64,000 bases of DNA from Trema orientale (GCA_002914845.1 JXTC01000027.1:105163-169162); one strand, 5' to 3'; positions 49,451-62,200 are shown, numbered from the stretch's first letter. Notes: generated by a model not told the origin, from the letters alone. Translations and numbers: made by a program.

Positions 49451-50028
49451 TAGAGATGTAAACGGAGCGGAGCGAGATCAGGGGAATGCCCTCCCTGCCC
49501 CCGTCCCCAGATATTATCCCCGTCCCCACCCCAGGGAATCCCCGATAAGGGCAGGGCCCGACGGGGTCAAGGCGGGGCGGGATTCCTTGCCTGATAAAAA
49601 TNATATATGGTTGCCAATCCAGTAGGTATTTTTTTTTTTTTTTTACCTATGTGTAGGTATTTTTTTTAACCGTTGGATCATCATCTAACAATGATCTAAC
49701 GGCTATAATGATGTGTATGAAAAGACGTACATCATTAATGCTATTTCTCTCTCTTATTTTTTAATATAAAAAAATGTGCATAATAAATTTTCATTGGCCA
49801 AATTGATACCTATACATATGGAAAAAAAAAATGTATATATGTATATATAATTTTATTTTTATTATGTTTATATATATATATATATATATTTTATAAAAAA
49901 TAATGTAATAAGTATATCGGGGCGGAGAATGCCTCTCCCGCCCCAACCCCGAATAGTCCCCCCAAACTCACCCCGTTAAGGATGGGCCCCACGGGGACCC
50001 AATCCCGCGGGGCAAATTGACAACCCTA
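49451..50028. mobile_element. hAT-like GC-ended MITE carrying a nested MITE
   Basis: Left end TAGAGATGTAAACGGAGCGG and right end (reverse complement) TAGGGTTGTCAATTTGCCCC are imperfect inverted repeats. Flanks ATATCAAT (49443-49450) and TTATCAAT (50029-50036) match at 7 of 8, a probable 8-bp target duplication. Both ends are strongly C/G-rich against the local background. The core is interrupted by the hairpin MITE at 49608-49835. Non-coding. Confidence 0.75.
49608..49835 (-). repeat. MITE with GTTGGATCA hairpin, copy 3 (nested)
   Basis: Reverse-oriented relative of 25450-25693. It begins TGGTTGCCAATCCAGTAGGT and carries the hairpin CGTTGGATCATCATCTAAC...TGATCTAACGG, the CGTACATCATTAATG word and TGATACCTATACATATGG. 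Its far end is eroded into a TA-rich run. It sits inside the hAT-like element at 49451-50028, so it inserted later. Confidence 0.75.
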
Positions 50029-50036
50029 TTATCAAT

Positions 50037-53000
50037 ACAAACAAATAGGAGCATAAATAGGAAAAATATAGTTTTATATATATATACATATATGGGATAT
50101 ATATATATATGGGGTATACGGTTTCTGCATAGGAACAAAACAGTAGTTTGGTGACTTATGGATGAATTTTGTTGTTGTTGCGTGACATGCTTCTCCACCT
50201 CTTAATTTCTTCCATTAAAACTCCTAATTTTCATGGTTCTTAATTTTCGGGTAGTATTTGCATTATTCATTGAAAATAGTTTTGTACAACCGAGCATACT
50301 TTAAATTTGAATTTTTGTTTTCATTTTCGGATGTGGTTGGTCTTGGAAATTTGTTTTCATCTGCAAAATAACTCGTGATGTGCATAGATATGTATGCTTA
50401 TGCTAGTATGATGATGCTTATCACGGTATTCTATAGATACAAACATGAACACATACTTATACATACGTTTCTACGTATACCTGTATTCGTGAGTCCACCA
50501 GACTTGAAGAAAAAAAAGTTTACTTCGTTGAAGAAAAAGCTTCAGTACTTTCGTGAGTAGAGTTGCGAGGGAGTTAGAGGTTAACTGTAAGCTAGATTAC
50601 TAATTGACCAATATTCATCTTTACAACCTTATTTTTCTTTTATTTACTGGAAAAACCAAGAAAGTTTGTAGCTGGCCTATCACAAAGGCGAAAAGATGAT
50701 TTATAAGCAAATAGATAAATTGATAATAATTATTTTAGTATCGCAGTTGGTGGTATGACTTCATTTTGGCACGTATTTATTGATTTTACCCACCAAAAAA
50801 AGAATTAAAAAGAATACATACTGTATATGTATATACCGAATAAACTTTTATATATGCATATGCTATGAAGTTAAAAGTTATGCATATACCTTTTCTGATT
50901 GTCAGGAGAGGTAAAATCATTTTAAATGAAAACATATTATTATACACGAATATTTCATACTAGTTTTTAAGATATTTTTGTCAAATACTAACCAACCAAA
51001 AGTGTGTGAAAGCTTTTTCATCACGAGCACTAATTCTCATTGCTTAATCAAGCATAAAAAATATGGCCTTTTTCTAATATGGTTGCTTAAAATCAAAAAA
51101 AGAAAAAAGAAATGCTTGTTTTATGCTTCCATGCAGTTGGTATAGTGCAATTATAGTCCCAAAATATTGCATGAAAAACCACTACACAGAAATTTTTAGA
51201 TCAAGTCAACTAGTGGCCACTACTGAATAGGTTGCTAGGACCATCTTAACCACTAATGAGTGGGGCGGTATGGAATTGTGTTTTAGTTTATGAACTAAAA
51301 AACAGACAATTAAACTTAAATAGTAAGTCCTTTTTAGCCCATCCAAGCAAAAATGAGAAAAAGAATAGGTTCTTTTTAGCCCTTTTGGTCAACCATCTTG
51401 TCCTTAACTCAGCTTTGTGCCAAGTATTAACTAATAAATAATAAAATCTACAACAAAGTCTAATGAGTGGAAAGTAGATCATAGATTTTTGGCAATGAAA
51501 AATTCAAGATTGGTCAAAACAAGCCAACCAAATCATTGGAATTTTGATGAAACCCAAATAAAAGTGTCCCAAACGCTAAGCCAACCAGAGTCCTACTACT
51601 GGAATGTGGGAGTGGCATTCCATTGATCCTGATTGACACCAAACACACAATCTGTTTCAGTGACCTTTCCTCTAGTGTCTCTACAGTCTCTTAGGATACC
51701 AAAAGCAGAATCAGTCTCCAGTGTCTCTAGAGTCTTTTGCCTGCTGAAGTCCAAGAAAACCGAAAATTACAAAACAAAACAAGAGAAAAGAGAGAGACAA
51801 TTCTTTAGAACTATGGTTACAAGACCTATTTTCCATAAATGAAATAAGTATCACCCATGGTTTCAACTATAGATACTTCATGATTTACTTTTAAAATCGA
51901 AAAATGACATGTTTCTTTATGCAAAAGCTTAGTGAGAGCCCATTATGCACTCAATCTTATCCCATTTCAGGGTTAAAATAAGGAACCATCTTATCTTATG
52001 CCCCATCATAGATGGGCTGAAAAGTAATACTATTTATCATCATGATCGAATTATTCACATTAATTAAGCAATATCCAAAGAGAAGTAGACAAGTGTGTAC
52101 TGTCATTGTATTCACATCATTTCTTTCTCCTTGTACAAAAAGCACCATTCCATATCATACAAATCTTACAAACTGAAACAGAGGAAGAACTAGAGAGAAA
52201 ATGCATAGAAAACTATAGACACCCTTCAATGAATTTCAGTAGATGCATTATCACCATTCCAGGCTCATTGTTCAATAAAATGCTACCAAATAACATTTAT
52301 TAGGGGAACACAACTGCAACATTTTAATGGAAACATAATATAGGAGATCTTTCTATACAATACTAGATGATCAGATATCTGCTCCAACAATTGATCAGAA
52401 GTCGGAATCACACGCTGTGAAGCTTAGCAGAATGCTGTTCACCATTCACCACTCACCTGAGCGACGAAATGCGGATGAACAAGTTGAGATGATGCGGGAA
52501 AATCACATGTAAAACTGCAGTGAGTCTAAAAACCTTGCTACTCTTTGATAGTATACGATGAATGCAAGCGTGTTGTAGGCCCTGTTAGTTAAACTTCAGT
52601 TTGGTGTGAATTAAAGTTTCTGAGAGAAAAGTGAGGAAACAGTAATTGAAAAAACGTGTAGATTGCCATGAGACAGTCCATGAATCACTAAAAATAGTTA
52701 AACAAAATATTCAACGACAGATAAAGCTACTCCTTAACCAATACACTGGGTAAGTAACAGGTTTACAAAATAATCATAATCAAGAACCAAAACTCACCGC
52801 ACAACCATAGTGTAGTAAGACAAAACAACTTCAAACTTAGCTTACTTACATTAAAATTTAAAAAAGAGACTGCCCAGAGAAATATATTCCTTCCAACAAG
52901 TGATAATTTACTATAACCAGAGTATAATGAATCAAACATAACCAAATAACATTATTAAGAAGAACCCACCCAAAACAAGAAACTTCATTTGAGATCGAAG

Positions 53001-53654
53001 GATCAGTAATGGAGGTTTTTGATCAATGCAGGAAAACAAATGGCGAGAAATGGGTGTGACGGTAATGTTGGGAGAAGTCTAGATTAGCATTCAATATTAG
53101 AATGCAACCCACGCCTTTTCATACAACCCATATAGCCCAAATAGCTAATTTTGATGTGGAAGAGGTTGCGAAAGTCACAAATGGCGATAACTTAAGCAAG
53201 GACTTGGGGCCCTCTTCCTTGATTTCTCTCACACCCATTATCACCGCCATTATCTTCCTGCTCAAACCTTTTACTATTATTTACCATCATATCCATCTCC
53301 ATTTTTTGTGTGATGTAAATTGAATAAAACCCAAAAACACAAAATCAAAAAAGAGTGATCTTTACTTGCCTGTGCGTGACTTAAGTGAACAGAACTGGTC
53401 CGTGAAGATGGCCGACCGCCATGGAAGATGGAAGTTGGGACTCGGGAGCTATAATAGTGCTGGTGGCTGTTTGTGTGTTTGTTTTGTATATGTATTGCCT
53501 TTTCTTTTTGCCTCTAGGGTTTGTTTTGAACACTTGAGAATAGGCCTGTACGACGACGTTTTTGTGCCTTTTTGACTCTCCACGGTGGCATTTTGACTTT
53601 CAGCGGGAGTAAATGTCTTATAGCAAATTGATTTATATATTAGTTGATATGGGT
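50037..53654. other. Long gene-poor stretch
   Basis: No multi-exon coding gene could be built on either strand. 51600-51840 and 52390-53580 are slightly richer in G+C and could hold an untranslated transcript, but no reading frame there resembles a known protein. The longest candidates, including a short minus-strand frame near 53265-53130, have no second exon or conserved motif. Confidence 0.45.
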
Positions 53655-53663
53655 ATTTTAGAA

Positions 53664-54069
53664 GAGCAAATTTGATTTTTTATGGTAATTTTTCAAAAAT
53701 ATTGAAAAGTCCGAATTTTTTGAAATTATTTGAAAAATTCCGGATTTTAATTAGAAAACTATCACTTTTAAAAGTATTTATAATGATACCACATTTAAAA
53801 GTATTTATAAAAATATCATTTCCTCATTAATTGATGAGATACTTGAACTTGAAACAACCAATCAAGTTACTTCGTAACTTGACCAGTTATATCAAGTAAC
53901 TAGATTGATTATCTAAAGTAACTCCACTAGTTACAGTACGATTGAAAAATAACAATTTTGATGAAAAAGGGATACTTTTTTAAATTAATCTGGGATTTTT
54001 CAAAAAATACTACCCATCAAGGATTTTTCAATTTTTGATACTTTGGACCTGAAATTTTATAAGAAGCCC
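53664..54069 (-). mobile_element. 406-bp palindromic GTTAC element, copy 2
   Basis: Opposite orientation to 24469-24874 and exactly the same length. Ends are GAGCAAATTTGATTTTTTAT and, in reverse complement, GGGCTTCTTATAAAATTTCA. The core alternates AAGTTACTTCGTAACTTGACC and AGTAACTAGATTGATTATCT-type words. Flanks ATTTTAGAA (53655-53663) and ATTTTAAAA (54070-54078) match at 8 of 9, consistent with a 9-bp target duplication. Confidence 0.75.
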
Positions 54070-54135
54070 ATTTTAAAATTGATATAAAATACCTATATAT
54101 TGGTATATAAATGAGAAAATGACACTTTATACAGT

Positions 54136-55564
54136 TGATGAGTGATTAATTCACTCACAAATTAAGTATCATTCAACTCAAATAATCATAAGTTTTCAAG
54201 TATTTTTGGTGGTTTGATGTATTTTTGCTTTATTTTTTTACTTCTTATGAATAAATAAGAATCAAGATAAACTAGTGCCAAATATAAGTATTTTAACCCT
54301 TTTAGATGAAAGTTGAGTCTGATACGAATGCAACGCAACGAAAATCAGGCAAAACAGAGCTAAAATGAATAAATGGGGCCACCAAGAAGAAAAGTTATCG
54401 TGTTAAGTTCTAGAGCCGAGAGCGCCGCGGCACTATAATAGTAGCACTGCGGCGCTGCCTAGAAATAAGACTTCCAGAGGCTAGAGCGCCGCGGCGCTAC
54501 CTAGCGTCCTGAAGTGCGTTTTTAGCAAGTTTTTAGAGCCAATCTAGACCCTTGATACTATCTGATCGAATGGTTAACATTCCATCCGGCCTAGGTCACC
54601 TTGAAGCCCCTTAAATATATTATTGAGCCTCCATTTCAAGTGTGGAGAGTTAGAGAGAAGACATACACTTGAGAGCTTAAAATTCATAGAGAAATAAGAG
54701 CTTTGGAGCTAAAATTTGGAGAGGAAGTTTAAGAGAGTTGCTTGAAGTTCTACCTCTACAAAATTTTCTTATCCTCTCTCTCACCCTAAAATCTCTTTTG
54801 AATTTTGTATTTTGCTTGATTATTGGACATGTTTGGATATATGAAATTCTTGTTGAGATTAGTGTTAGATTCTCATATGTTGAATTAATTGTTATACGCT
54901 TGGGGTATGATGTAACTTAAACTTTGATTCTATGTCTTGATTTCTAATATGTTCTCTGATATTGTTCTTGAATTTATTTATACTAATCTATGTTTAATGC
55001 TTCTTAACTTATTAGCTACTAGTTGGATGATTTAGTTTCTAGAATTTGGCACTTGAGAAAGGGAATTTTAGAAATAACTATAGGATAGTATAACATAGGA
55101 CTTGTAGAGTTTGAAAGAATCTATAGTTCCTTTAAAACCATGATCAAAGAACTATTGAACACAATGAATTCTTAATTTATAGGTTCGGAATAGAGATATT
55201 AGAACTAAGATTTATAAATGATTTCACTCGGCACTCGAGAGAGAGAGTAGAAATATCTTCGGGTTATTGGCTTATAAACTAGGAATAATTAATTTGAATG
55301 CAATTGGTAATCAAATGACATAGTTGATAGTTAGGTGAATTCAATCCCCTAGTACATTTATGCATAGAGTTTCCATATTTTTTTTTTTGTATTTATATTT
55401 ATCTTTGTATTTATTTAAGTTATATATTCATTTACTTTAGTTGCCTAGATAAAATTAGGTCACGATAATTTTGGTACTTAATGATAATTTAATACCTAAT
55501 TCCTCGTGGGATCGACAACTCAATACTTATCACTTTATTACTTGTCTAGACTCGTGCATTTGCA
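54136..55564 (+). mobile_element. Solo-LTR relic, TGATGAGTG type
   Basis: Begins TGATGAGTGATTAATTCACT (self-complementary start) and ends near GACTCGTGCATTTGCA, shortly after the TCGTGGGATCGACAACTC word typical of the 3' part of many plant LTRs. A GC-rich AGCGCCGCGGCAC / CTGCGGCGCTGCC block lies at about 54415-54500, like the CACTGCGGTGCC block of the 20.0-23.1 kb relic. There is no internal coding region. Borders are approximate because no matching 5-bp duplication was found. Confidence 0.6.
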
Positions 55565-55779
55565 GTTATTTATGTGTATGCATTTTAACGTAATAACAAT
55601 CTTTTAAAAAATATTTTTCAAAATACGACCTCTCAATATTAAAAACTTTTCTGTACAGTCGATGAAGAAATAATTTCATTTATACGATCTAAGGTGCAGT
55701 GGCAAAGCTGTAAATCTGCCCATCTTTACAGAAAGATCTATTAATTAAAAAGTAATAAAAATATATGAAAGCACAAGTT

Positions 55780-55850
55780 GGTGTAATGGTTGGGCTAGTA
55801 TTGGCCCATATTGTAGTCTTAGGTTTGATTCTCTTAACCCTCAATTTAAC
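55780..55850 (+). other. tRNA-like segment with A- and B-box words
   Basis: GTTGGTGTAATGGTTGGGC resembles a pol III A box and GGTTTGATTCTC, about 45 bases on, resembles a B box. The segment does not fold into a convincing cloverleaf. It is more likely a tRNA-derived (SINE-like) fragment within the Mutator-like element than a tRNA gene. Confidence 0.3.
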
Positions 55851-56274
55851 TATTTTCTGTCTATTTCCTTTATTTATTCTTTTTTTTCATTTTCTTTTTT
55901 TAAATTCATTTTTTATAATCTATTTTCTATTTTTTTCGCATTGAAGATTATTATTCCTTTTTTCTTTCTCTTGTTTATTCCTTTTTTCTTTTTATTTTTT
56001 CAAATCATTTTTTATAATCTATTTAAATTTTTTTTTTCACACTGAACATTATTACTCCTTTTTTTATAAAAAAACCTTTGTCATTTTCTTTCTTTTTCTT
56101 TGCTTTATTTTTTTTTATTTTCTCCTTTTAATTTTTTTTTTAAATAACCTTCACCCTCAATTTATCTATTTTCCATCTCTTTCCTTTATTTATTCCTTTT
56201 GGATATAGAATAATTGAAACATGTATATAGAAACTTAAAATTGCCTACCAAGAAAGTTTTCTCCCTCGAACTTC

Positions 56275-56960
56275 TAGAATTTCTTGTTAATTTACTTACA
56301 TATAGGGTATTTTGCTACAAAGAAACCAAACTGATTTCTAAGAAACCTTTATAGTTTCCTATGATTTACTTATATACAAGGCATTCTGCTAAAAGAAAAC
56401 TTAACTGGTTTTCAGGAAACCTTTGTAGTTTCCGATGATTTACTTACATACAATGCATTCTGCTAAAAGAAAATCAAACTGGTTTCCGGAAAACCTTTAT
56501 GGTTTCATGTGATTTACTTAGCTACAGAACATTCTGCTACATGGAAACCAGCTACTTTGTGGTTTCTTATGATTTACTTAGCTACAAGGCATTTTGTTAA
56601 AAGGAAACTAAATTGGTTTTCTGAAAACCTTTGTAGTTTCATGTAATTTATTTACATTAAAATGAAACCAAACTAATTTCATATAAACTTTTGTGGTTTT
56701 CTATGATTTATTCACATACGTGGCATTCTGCTAAACTATTTTCTAGGAAACTATAAATACGTACAGAATATTCTGCTAAAAAGAAACCAAACTGGTTTCC
56801 AGAAAATCTTTGTGGTTTCCTGTGATTTACTTACGTATATAGCACTCTGCTAAACGAAAACAAAACTAGTTTATAATAAATTTTTGTAGTTTCCTGTGAT
56901 TACATTCCGCTAAAAAGAAATCAAACTAGTTTTTAGGAAACTTTTGTGGTTTCCTGAAAA
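56275..56960. repeat. Minisatellite of about nine ~74-bp hairpin-rich units, copy 2
   Basis: The same unit as at 18183-18990, with recurring ATGATTTACTTACATACA, GCATTCTGCTAAAAG and GGTTTCC...GGAAACC blocks. Units are more eroded than in copy 1. Confidence 0.8.
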
Positions 56961-57304
56961 AAAAAAAAAAAGATGGCTTATTTACTAAAATGCCATCCCG
57001 TTTTTTAGCTCCCAAAGTATTTAGAAAAATATCTTGAAAGGTCATATGAAATTTTTATTATTTTTAAAAGGTCATAAATTTGGTAATATTTTTATTTAAA
57101 AAAAAGTTATAAGTGTCCAAAACCCTATATAAATTCATATATAAAATTGATATACTAATAACGGTTTTTTAGCTTAACATTAAAAGGATGTTATTTAACA
57201 AAGAGATGAAAAAACTAGTCATTTCTTAAAATATAGTAGAAACAGCAGCTACTTTGTGATAAAATCTCTTTCATTTCATGCCTTCAAGACTTCAACCCTG
57301 TAAT

Positions 57305-57560
57305 GGGAAAGGACATGGATAGGGTTAATTTGAGCCAAAATGAATCTTTTGTAATTTTTTTTTATTTTTTTAGTAATATTTTTAAAATTGTCAAAAAAAA
57401 TTTGACTTTTAGTCCAAAAAAAAAAATTGACCATTATTGATGATAATTTTAGGAGCTTTTCATGGTTAAAAAACTTTTAATAAAAGTCAAAAAGTTTTTG
57501 ACACTCCTAAAATATTATTTTAAAAATAATTTATAAAAAATAGATTTCTTACAAAAATTC
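57305..57560. mobile_element. Mutator-like MITE relic, family shared with 12263
   Basis: Left end GGGAAAGGACATGGATAGGG followed by TTAATTTGAGCCAAAATGA parallels the 12263-12529 element. An internal fold of TCAAAAAAAATTTGAC / GTCAAAAAGTTTTTGAC also matches that element's layout. The right terminus is missing or blurred. Confidence 0.55.
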
Positions 57561-57588
57561 AGGCACAAAATTTAAACAATTAAAAAAT

Positions 57589-58215
57589 GACTTCTTACAA
57601 AAAACTATGCACAAAGTCTTAAAAATTGAAAAATCCCGTATGGGCTTAACATTTTGAAAAAGTCTTAGATTTATTCAGAAATGTATAATTTTTTGAAGTT
57701 ATTTAGAAACAATACTTTTCAAATATATTTAGAAAAATGCTATTTTTCCTTCAAAATTTGTATTTTTCAAAAGTACTAGAGTTAACCAATCGGGTTACTC
57801 GGGTTAACTAATTAAGTTATTTAGATAACCAGACTCGTTACCTCAAATACTTATTAATTTGTAAAAAGTGGTGTTTTTCTAAATATTATTAAAAGTGATA
57901 CTTTCTAAATAAATTCAGAATTTTTTCAAAAATTTTTGAAATCTAGGTTTTCTTCTTTTTTTTTTTTTACAAAAGAATTACTATATAAAATCAAATTTTC
58001 CTTTGAAAAATCTCGGATGGGTTGAGTTTTTTCCAAAAATCCTAGATTTATTTGGAAAAATACTATTTTTATATTTTTATTTAGAAAAGTATCAATTTTT
58101 ATAAACTTTTAATACAATACCTCTTGTCTCTTCAAAATTGTTATTTTTAAAAGTACTCTTAGTAATAACAAGTCTGATTATTTAATTTAACCAATCGAGT
58201 TACATGATGATGAGG
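57589..58215. repeat. GTTAC palindromic element, copy 3 and partial copy 4
   Basis: 57589 to about 58005 is a diverged full-length relative of the 406-bp element (GACTTCTTAC end, GTTAACCAATCGGGTTACTC and AGTTATTTAGATAACCAG core, AATCAAATTTTCC end). From about 58003 a second copy starts again (AAAATCTCGGATGGG) and runs only through the core to about 58215. Confidence 0.65.
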
Positions 58216-59272
58216 TAACCCATTTACAATGTACACAACACATACAACATGATGATGAGGTATGAAAATGATAATATCACCTAGTCCAAGGAAAGGAGGA
58301 ACAAATTTTGATTTTGCCACGAGTGGCACAATTTCAGAGTTGAGAATGAAACTGTCTAAAGTACAAACGACTCTTGCTAGTTACTGCCCGATGTTTACCA
58401 AGGAAAGAAAGGAAAGTACAAATTACTCAACAATGGGACCATGGACCCGCACCCTGACCAACAAAGCAGTTATCCCAATCCACGTGGACCTGTGGGTCCC
58501 GCAGTCTAGGGTGAAACGTAACGTTCTACGAAGGTAGCACAAAAGCTACGTGCTCCCTCCTAAATTTTCATTTCCCGCTCTACACGAAGCAAATTTTGCG
58601 TCCAACATCTGATCTCCCTCCTTTTCAGTCCGCAAAATTTGGAGCCAAAAATCCCCAAAACGACATCCCCCAACCACACGCCAAATATTTATTTATTTAT
58701 TTTAAGTATAAATATTTTTTATTAATTAAAAGTTTTTAATTTATTTAAATAAATACCATAAAGAGTGTATAAACTAATCGTTTTTGTTGTATGCGCGAAA
58801 CAAAAAACGGACCCTCTGTGTAAGACAGAGCTCGGGGTTTTCTCTCCGCGAAGAATTCGATTGAATTTTCTCGGCTTTAATTTTTCTCAATAATTTTCCC
58901 GAGAAAATTGAGTTCGAATCGGTTCAAAGCTTCGATTTTAAGACCCGAATTTGAATTTTCTTTTGAATATTCTTCTGTTTGCGTTTGGTTGAAGAGAAAG
59001 GAAATCTGGTGGAAACGATTCATTCCAATTCGCTTCTTTATGTTTTTTCCATTGATTGGGTTAGGTTTTCGCATTACAGATTAGGGTTTTATATTTGAAT
59101 TTACGACGAGATACTGCGTCTGAGAACGAATTTTCCGATCCAAAATTCGTGGCGCAAACATCCGGAGTGTACAGAATTCGGGTTATCGGTTCTTTTGGGT
59201 TCGAATTGGAGGTGAATTAGGGTTTGGTTTCGGAGTTTGAAAGTGAATTTTGGTCAGTTGAATGGTTCGAAG
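58216..59272 (+). promoter_or_regulatory. Upstream region and 5' leader of the ATX-like gene
   Basis: No separate gene. Sequence becomes richer in C/G from about 58430. Stretches such as GTAAGACAGAGCTCGGGG (58820) and the CTC-rich TTTTCTCTCCGCG (58838) suggest a transcribed leader from about 58.8 kb. The exact start site cannot be read. Confidence 0.4.
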
Positions 59273-62200
59273 ATGATAATCAAACGAACTCTGAAATTCG
59301 AGATGCCTAATCTTAAGCGGTGCAAGCTCGAAGAGCCCGACGGTGAAGATTTTGCGTATTCGGCTAGCACGAAGAAGCGGCGGACTACTGGGTGCTACTC
59401 GCTATGCAATGGCGACGTCGAGGATTTCAGTAGTGGGTCTATTTCTTGGGTCAACGACGAATCGTATTGGGCTGGTGAGGTTGAATCGAGTTTGAAGCAA
59501 TTGAATGGTGACCGATCATTGAATCCGAACTCACATGGGCTCCGGAGGTCGTCGCGGGGTCGTGTAAGAACCTTACCTTCGCGGTTCAATAACTCGGTTC
59601 TCTGTGTTTGGAAGAACGAATCCAAATTCGACGAAACTAAGACGAGCTTTGACGAAGAAGATAATGCTGAAGTTTTGGTTGATGAAGATAAGGAGAAAAT
59701 CGATGGGTTGGGATTTGTAAGAAAGCCCAAGAAGGATAAATATAGGTACAAGAATTCGAAGTCGTTTCGGGGTGGTGTGAAGGAAGAAGATGGTGAAGTG
59801 GGTTGTATAGGATTCAACAATTTTGATTATGCCAAGTATATTGACCTGAAATTCGACGAGAGTAACTTTCCGTCGATGGGGGTTGAAGAGTTTGGTTCTA
59901 GTTTTGGCTACTCAGGTGTACAGAGACTGAGAAAAGCAACCTCTGGAAAGAGGAAAGAGGTATATAGGCTAGAGGACTTTGCCCTGGGTGATATAGTTTG
60001 GGCCAAGTGTGGTAGGAGTTACCCGGCATGGCCAGCTGTGGTAATCGATCCTCTACTACAAGCCCCTGAAGCGGTTCTTAGATGTTGCATTCCTAATGCT
60101 ATGTGTGTGATGTTTTATGGATTCTCAAAGAATGGAAAGCAAAGGGTATAAATCTCTATCTTTTTGTGTCTCGGTGAATATGATTAGTGTTTATTCTAGA
60201 TTCTAAAGCCAATGTCTGATGGGCAGGACTATGGATGGGTCAAACAAGGAATGGTTTTTCCATTTCTCGAATTCATAGACAGGTGTGTAGCGAAAGTATT
60301 CACGAGTGATATTCAATTATTTGTTGTTAAATAAACGTTGAGAACTAACGTAGTTGTGTTTTGTTCAGATTTCGGGGGCAGACCCAGTTGTATAAGAGCA
60401 AACCGAGTGAGTTTCAGATGGCTATAGAGGAGGCATTATTAGCGGAAAATGGCTTTCTAGATTCGAGCTTTGGTAATGACAAAATAAGTAGCTCAGAAAC
60501 CTGTCCACGCGAAATCCAAGGGGCTACTACTTCAAATCAGGAAGAAGAATATTACTCCCAGAATCAGGCAAGTAATATTGGAAACTTTTTATTTAACGAT
60601 TATTTCTTTTGCGACTATTTGTCAGTCATCTTCGAATGACGTGCGCCACTAAAATATTAGTAATTTAGTACAACCTGTTTCAGGTTTGTTTGTTTGCTTT
60701 TGATCTAACCTCAGTTTGAAGTCGCACTCCTAATCGGTGATATTAATCTTGTTGTTATTTAAGAAGTCTCGTCCTAAGAAACATAATACCACCCTTAACT
60801 TTTTTTCTGGGAAAAATAAAACTTAAGAAACCTGCAAAGCCGAATAGGTGATACAACGAGATAGAACCCAGACACCCGGTCCCGCCTTCTTTCAAATTTC
60901 CTCTGTTATTTTTGTGTTATTTATTATTTATTTATTTTTTTACTTTTCTCCTTTTGTTTAGGGTATGTTTATTTTTTTGGACTATAAGGTAGTTATCCTC
61001 TTGCGTACTTTCAGATATATACCTTCTTTTATTTTATTTCCTTTTCATGGACACTACAGTTTCGCTTTTTCAATTATTGGAGTTCATTCAATCGGTTTAT
61101 CGTGCAGGATGTGCATAACAAAGACGTTAGGCCTTGTGATGGGTGTGGGTTGAGTCTGCCCTGCAAAGTGATGAAAAAAATGAAGGGTTCAAGTTGTAAA
61201 GCCCACTTCTTGTGTAAACATTGTGCTAAGGTCCATAATCGCCTTTCAGTTTTATTGGTTTACTTATAAATTCTGTTCAGGGATAACTACAAGATTCAGT
61301 ATCTCATATTTGTGAATGCTGATTACTTGTACAGTTAAAAAAGTCGAAACAATACTGTGGCATATGCAAGAAGATATGGCACCACTCAGATGGGGGGAAC
61401 TGGGTGAGTTATTAGTTAGCTGATTTTCTTTTGGTTATTTGTTTCATTGATTAAATTAATGAATATGATCTGAGAGATTGCTTGGCCTGTACTTTCTGTG
61501 CTAGGTATGTTGTGATGGGTGTAATGTTTGGGTGCATGCTGAGTGTGACAAAATTTCCGGCAAACTTCTTAAGGTATGCTTGCTATTTTTAGCAAATTTG
61601 TTTTCTTTGTCTATTAATTTTATCAAGGTTTGCAAGGATTGGAGGGAGCATCACTATTCATTCCTGGTCCAGGACCTGGAGCATATTGATTATTATTGCC
61701 CGGACTGCAAAGGAAAATCCAATTATGAATCCTCAGATGTAGACAAATATCAGCCCAAAGTCAAGTATGTGACACTCTCTGTGGTTTTTATTCATATAAT
61801 TTGAGCAAACTGCCAATTTGATTTATGAACACTGTCACTTTGATGTCTTCATGAAGTTTATAACCTAATTATGTTGCTACTCTCTTTTCCTGTGTTGAAG
61901 CAGTTCTGTCAGTAAAAGAAAACAGACTGTAATGCCTGAGAAGATAACTGTGGTGTGTAATGGCATGGAAGGAACGTACATTCCAGCACTTCATTTGTAA
62001 GCTCTTACTTTTGTTAAGATAGCTTAATGAGCTTGCACATTTTTTTTTGGGGGAAAATTATCTCTTTTTTTTTTTTTTGTTTACTTTGGATGGGGATTGT
62101 GAGCTAGGCTGTTTATTTTTGGGTTCTAGGGTCATGTGCACATGTGGTTCATGCGGGTCGAAGAAGCAAACTCTTAGCGAATGGGAAAAACACACGGGGT

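Larger units (their letters stand above)
55590..57125. mobile_element. Non-autonomous Mutator-like element carrying tandem repeats, copy 2
   Basis: Same order as 17182-19156: an ACGACC-containing left arm with GCAGTGGCAAAG, a T-rich tract (55850-56160), the ~74-bp minisatellite (56275-56960), then a right arm matching copy 1 almost word for word (TTTCCTG, AAGATG, CTTATTTA, AAAATGCCA, AAAGTATTTAGAAAAAT, AATTTGGTAATATTTTT, AAGTGTCCAAAACCC). The left border is blurred, directly beside the LTR relic, and no duplication of the right flank TATATAAAT was found there. It may be left-truncated. Confidence 0.7.

Noticed and set aside
53102-53575. Possible small gene at 53.1-53.6 kb
   Set aside because: Short frames on both strands show no conserved motif, no partner exon and no family resemblance.
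61621-61672. Earlier acceptor (TATCAAG) for exon 7 of the ATX-like gene
   Set aside because: It would add about 17 residues absent from the family. The CCAG acceptor before GACCTGGAGCA restores the expected join with the DYYCPDC motif.
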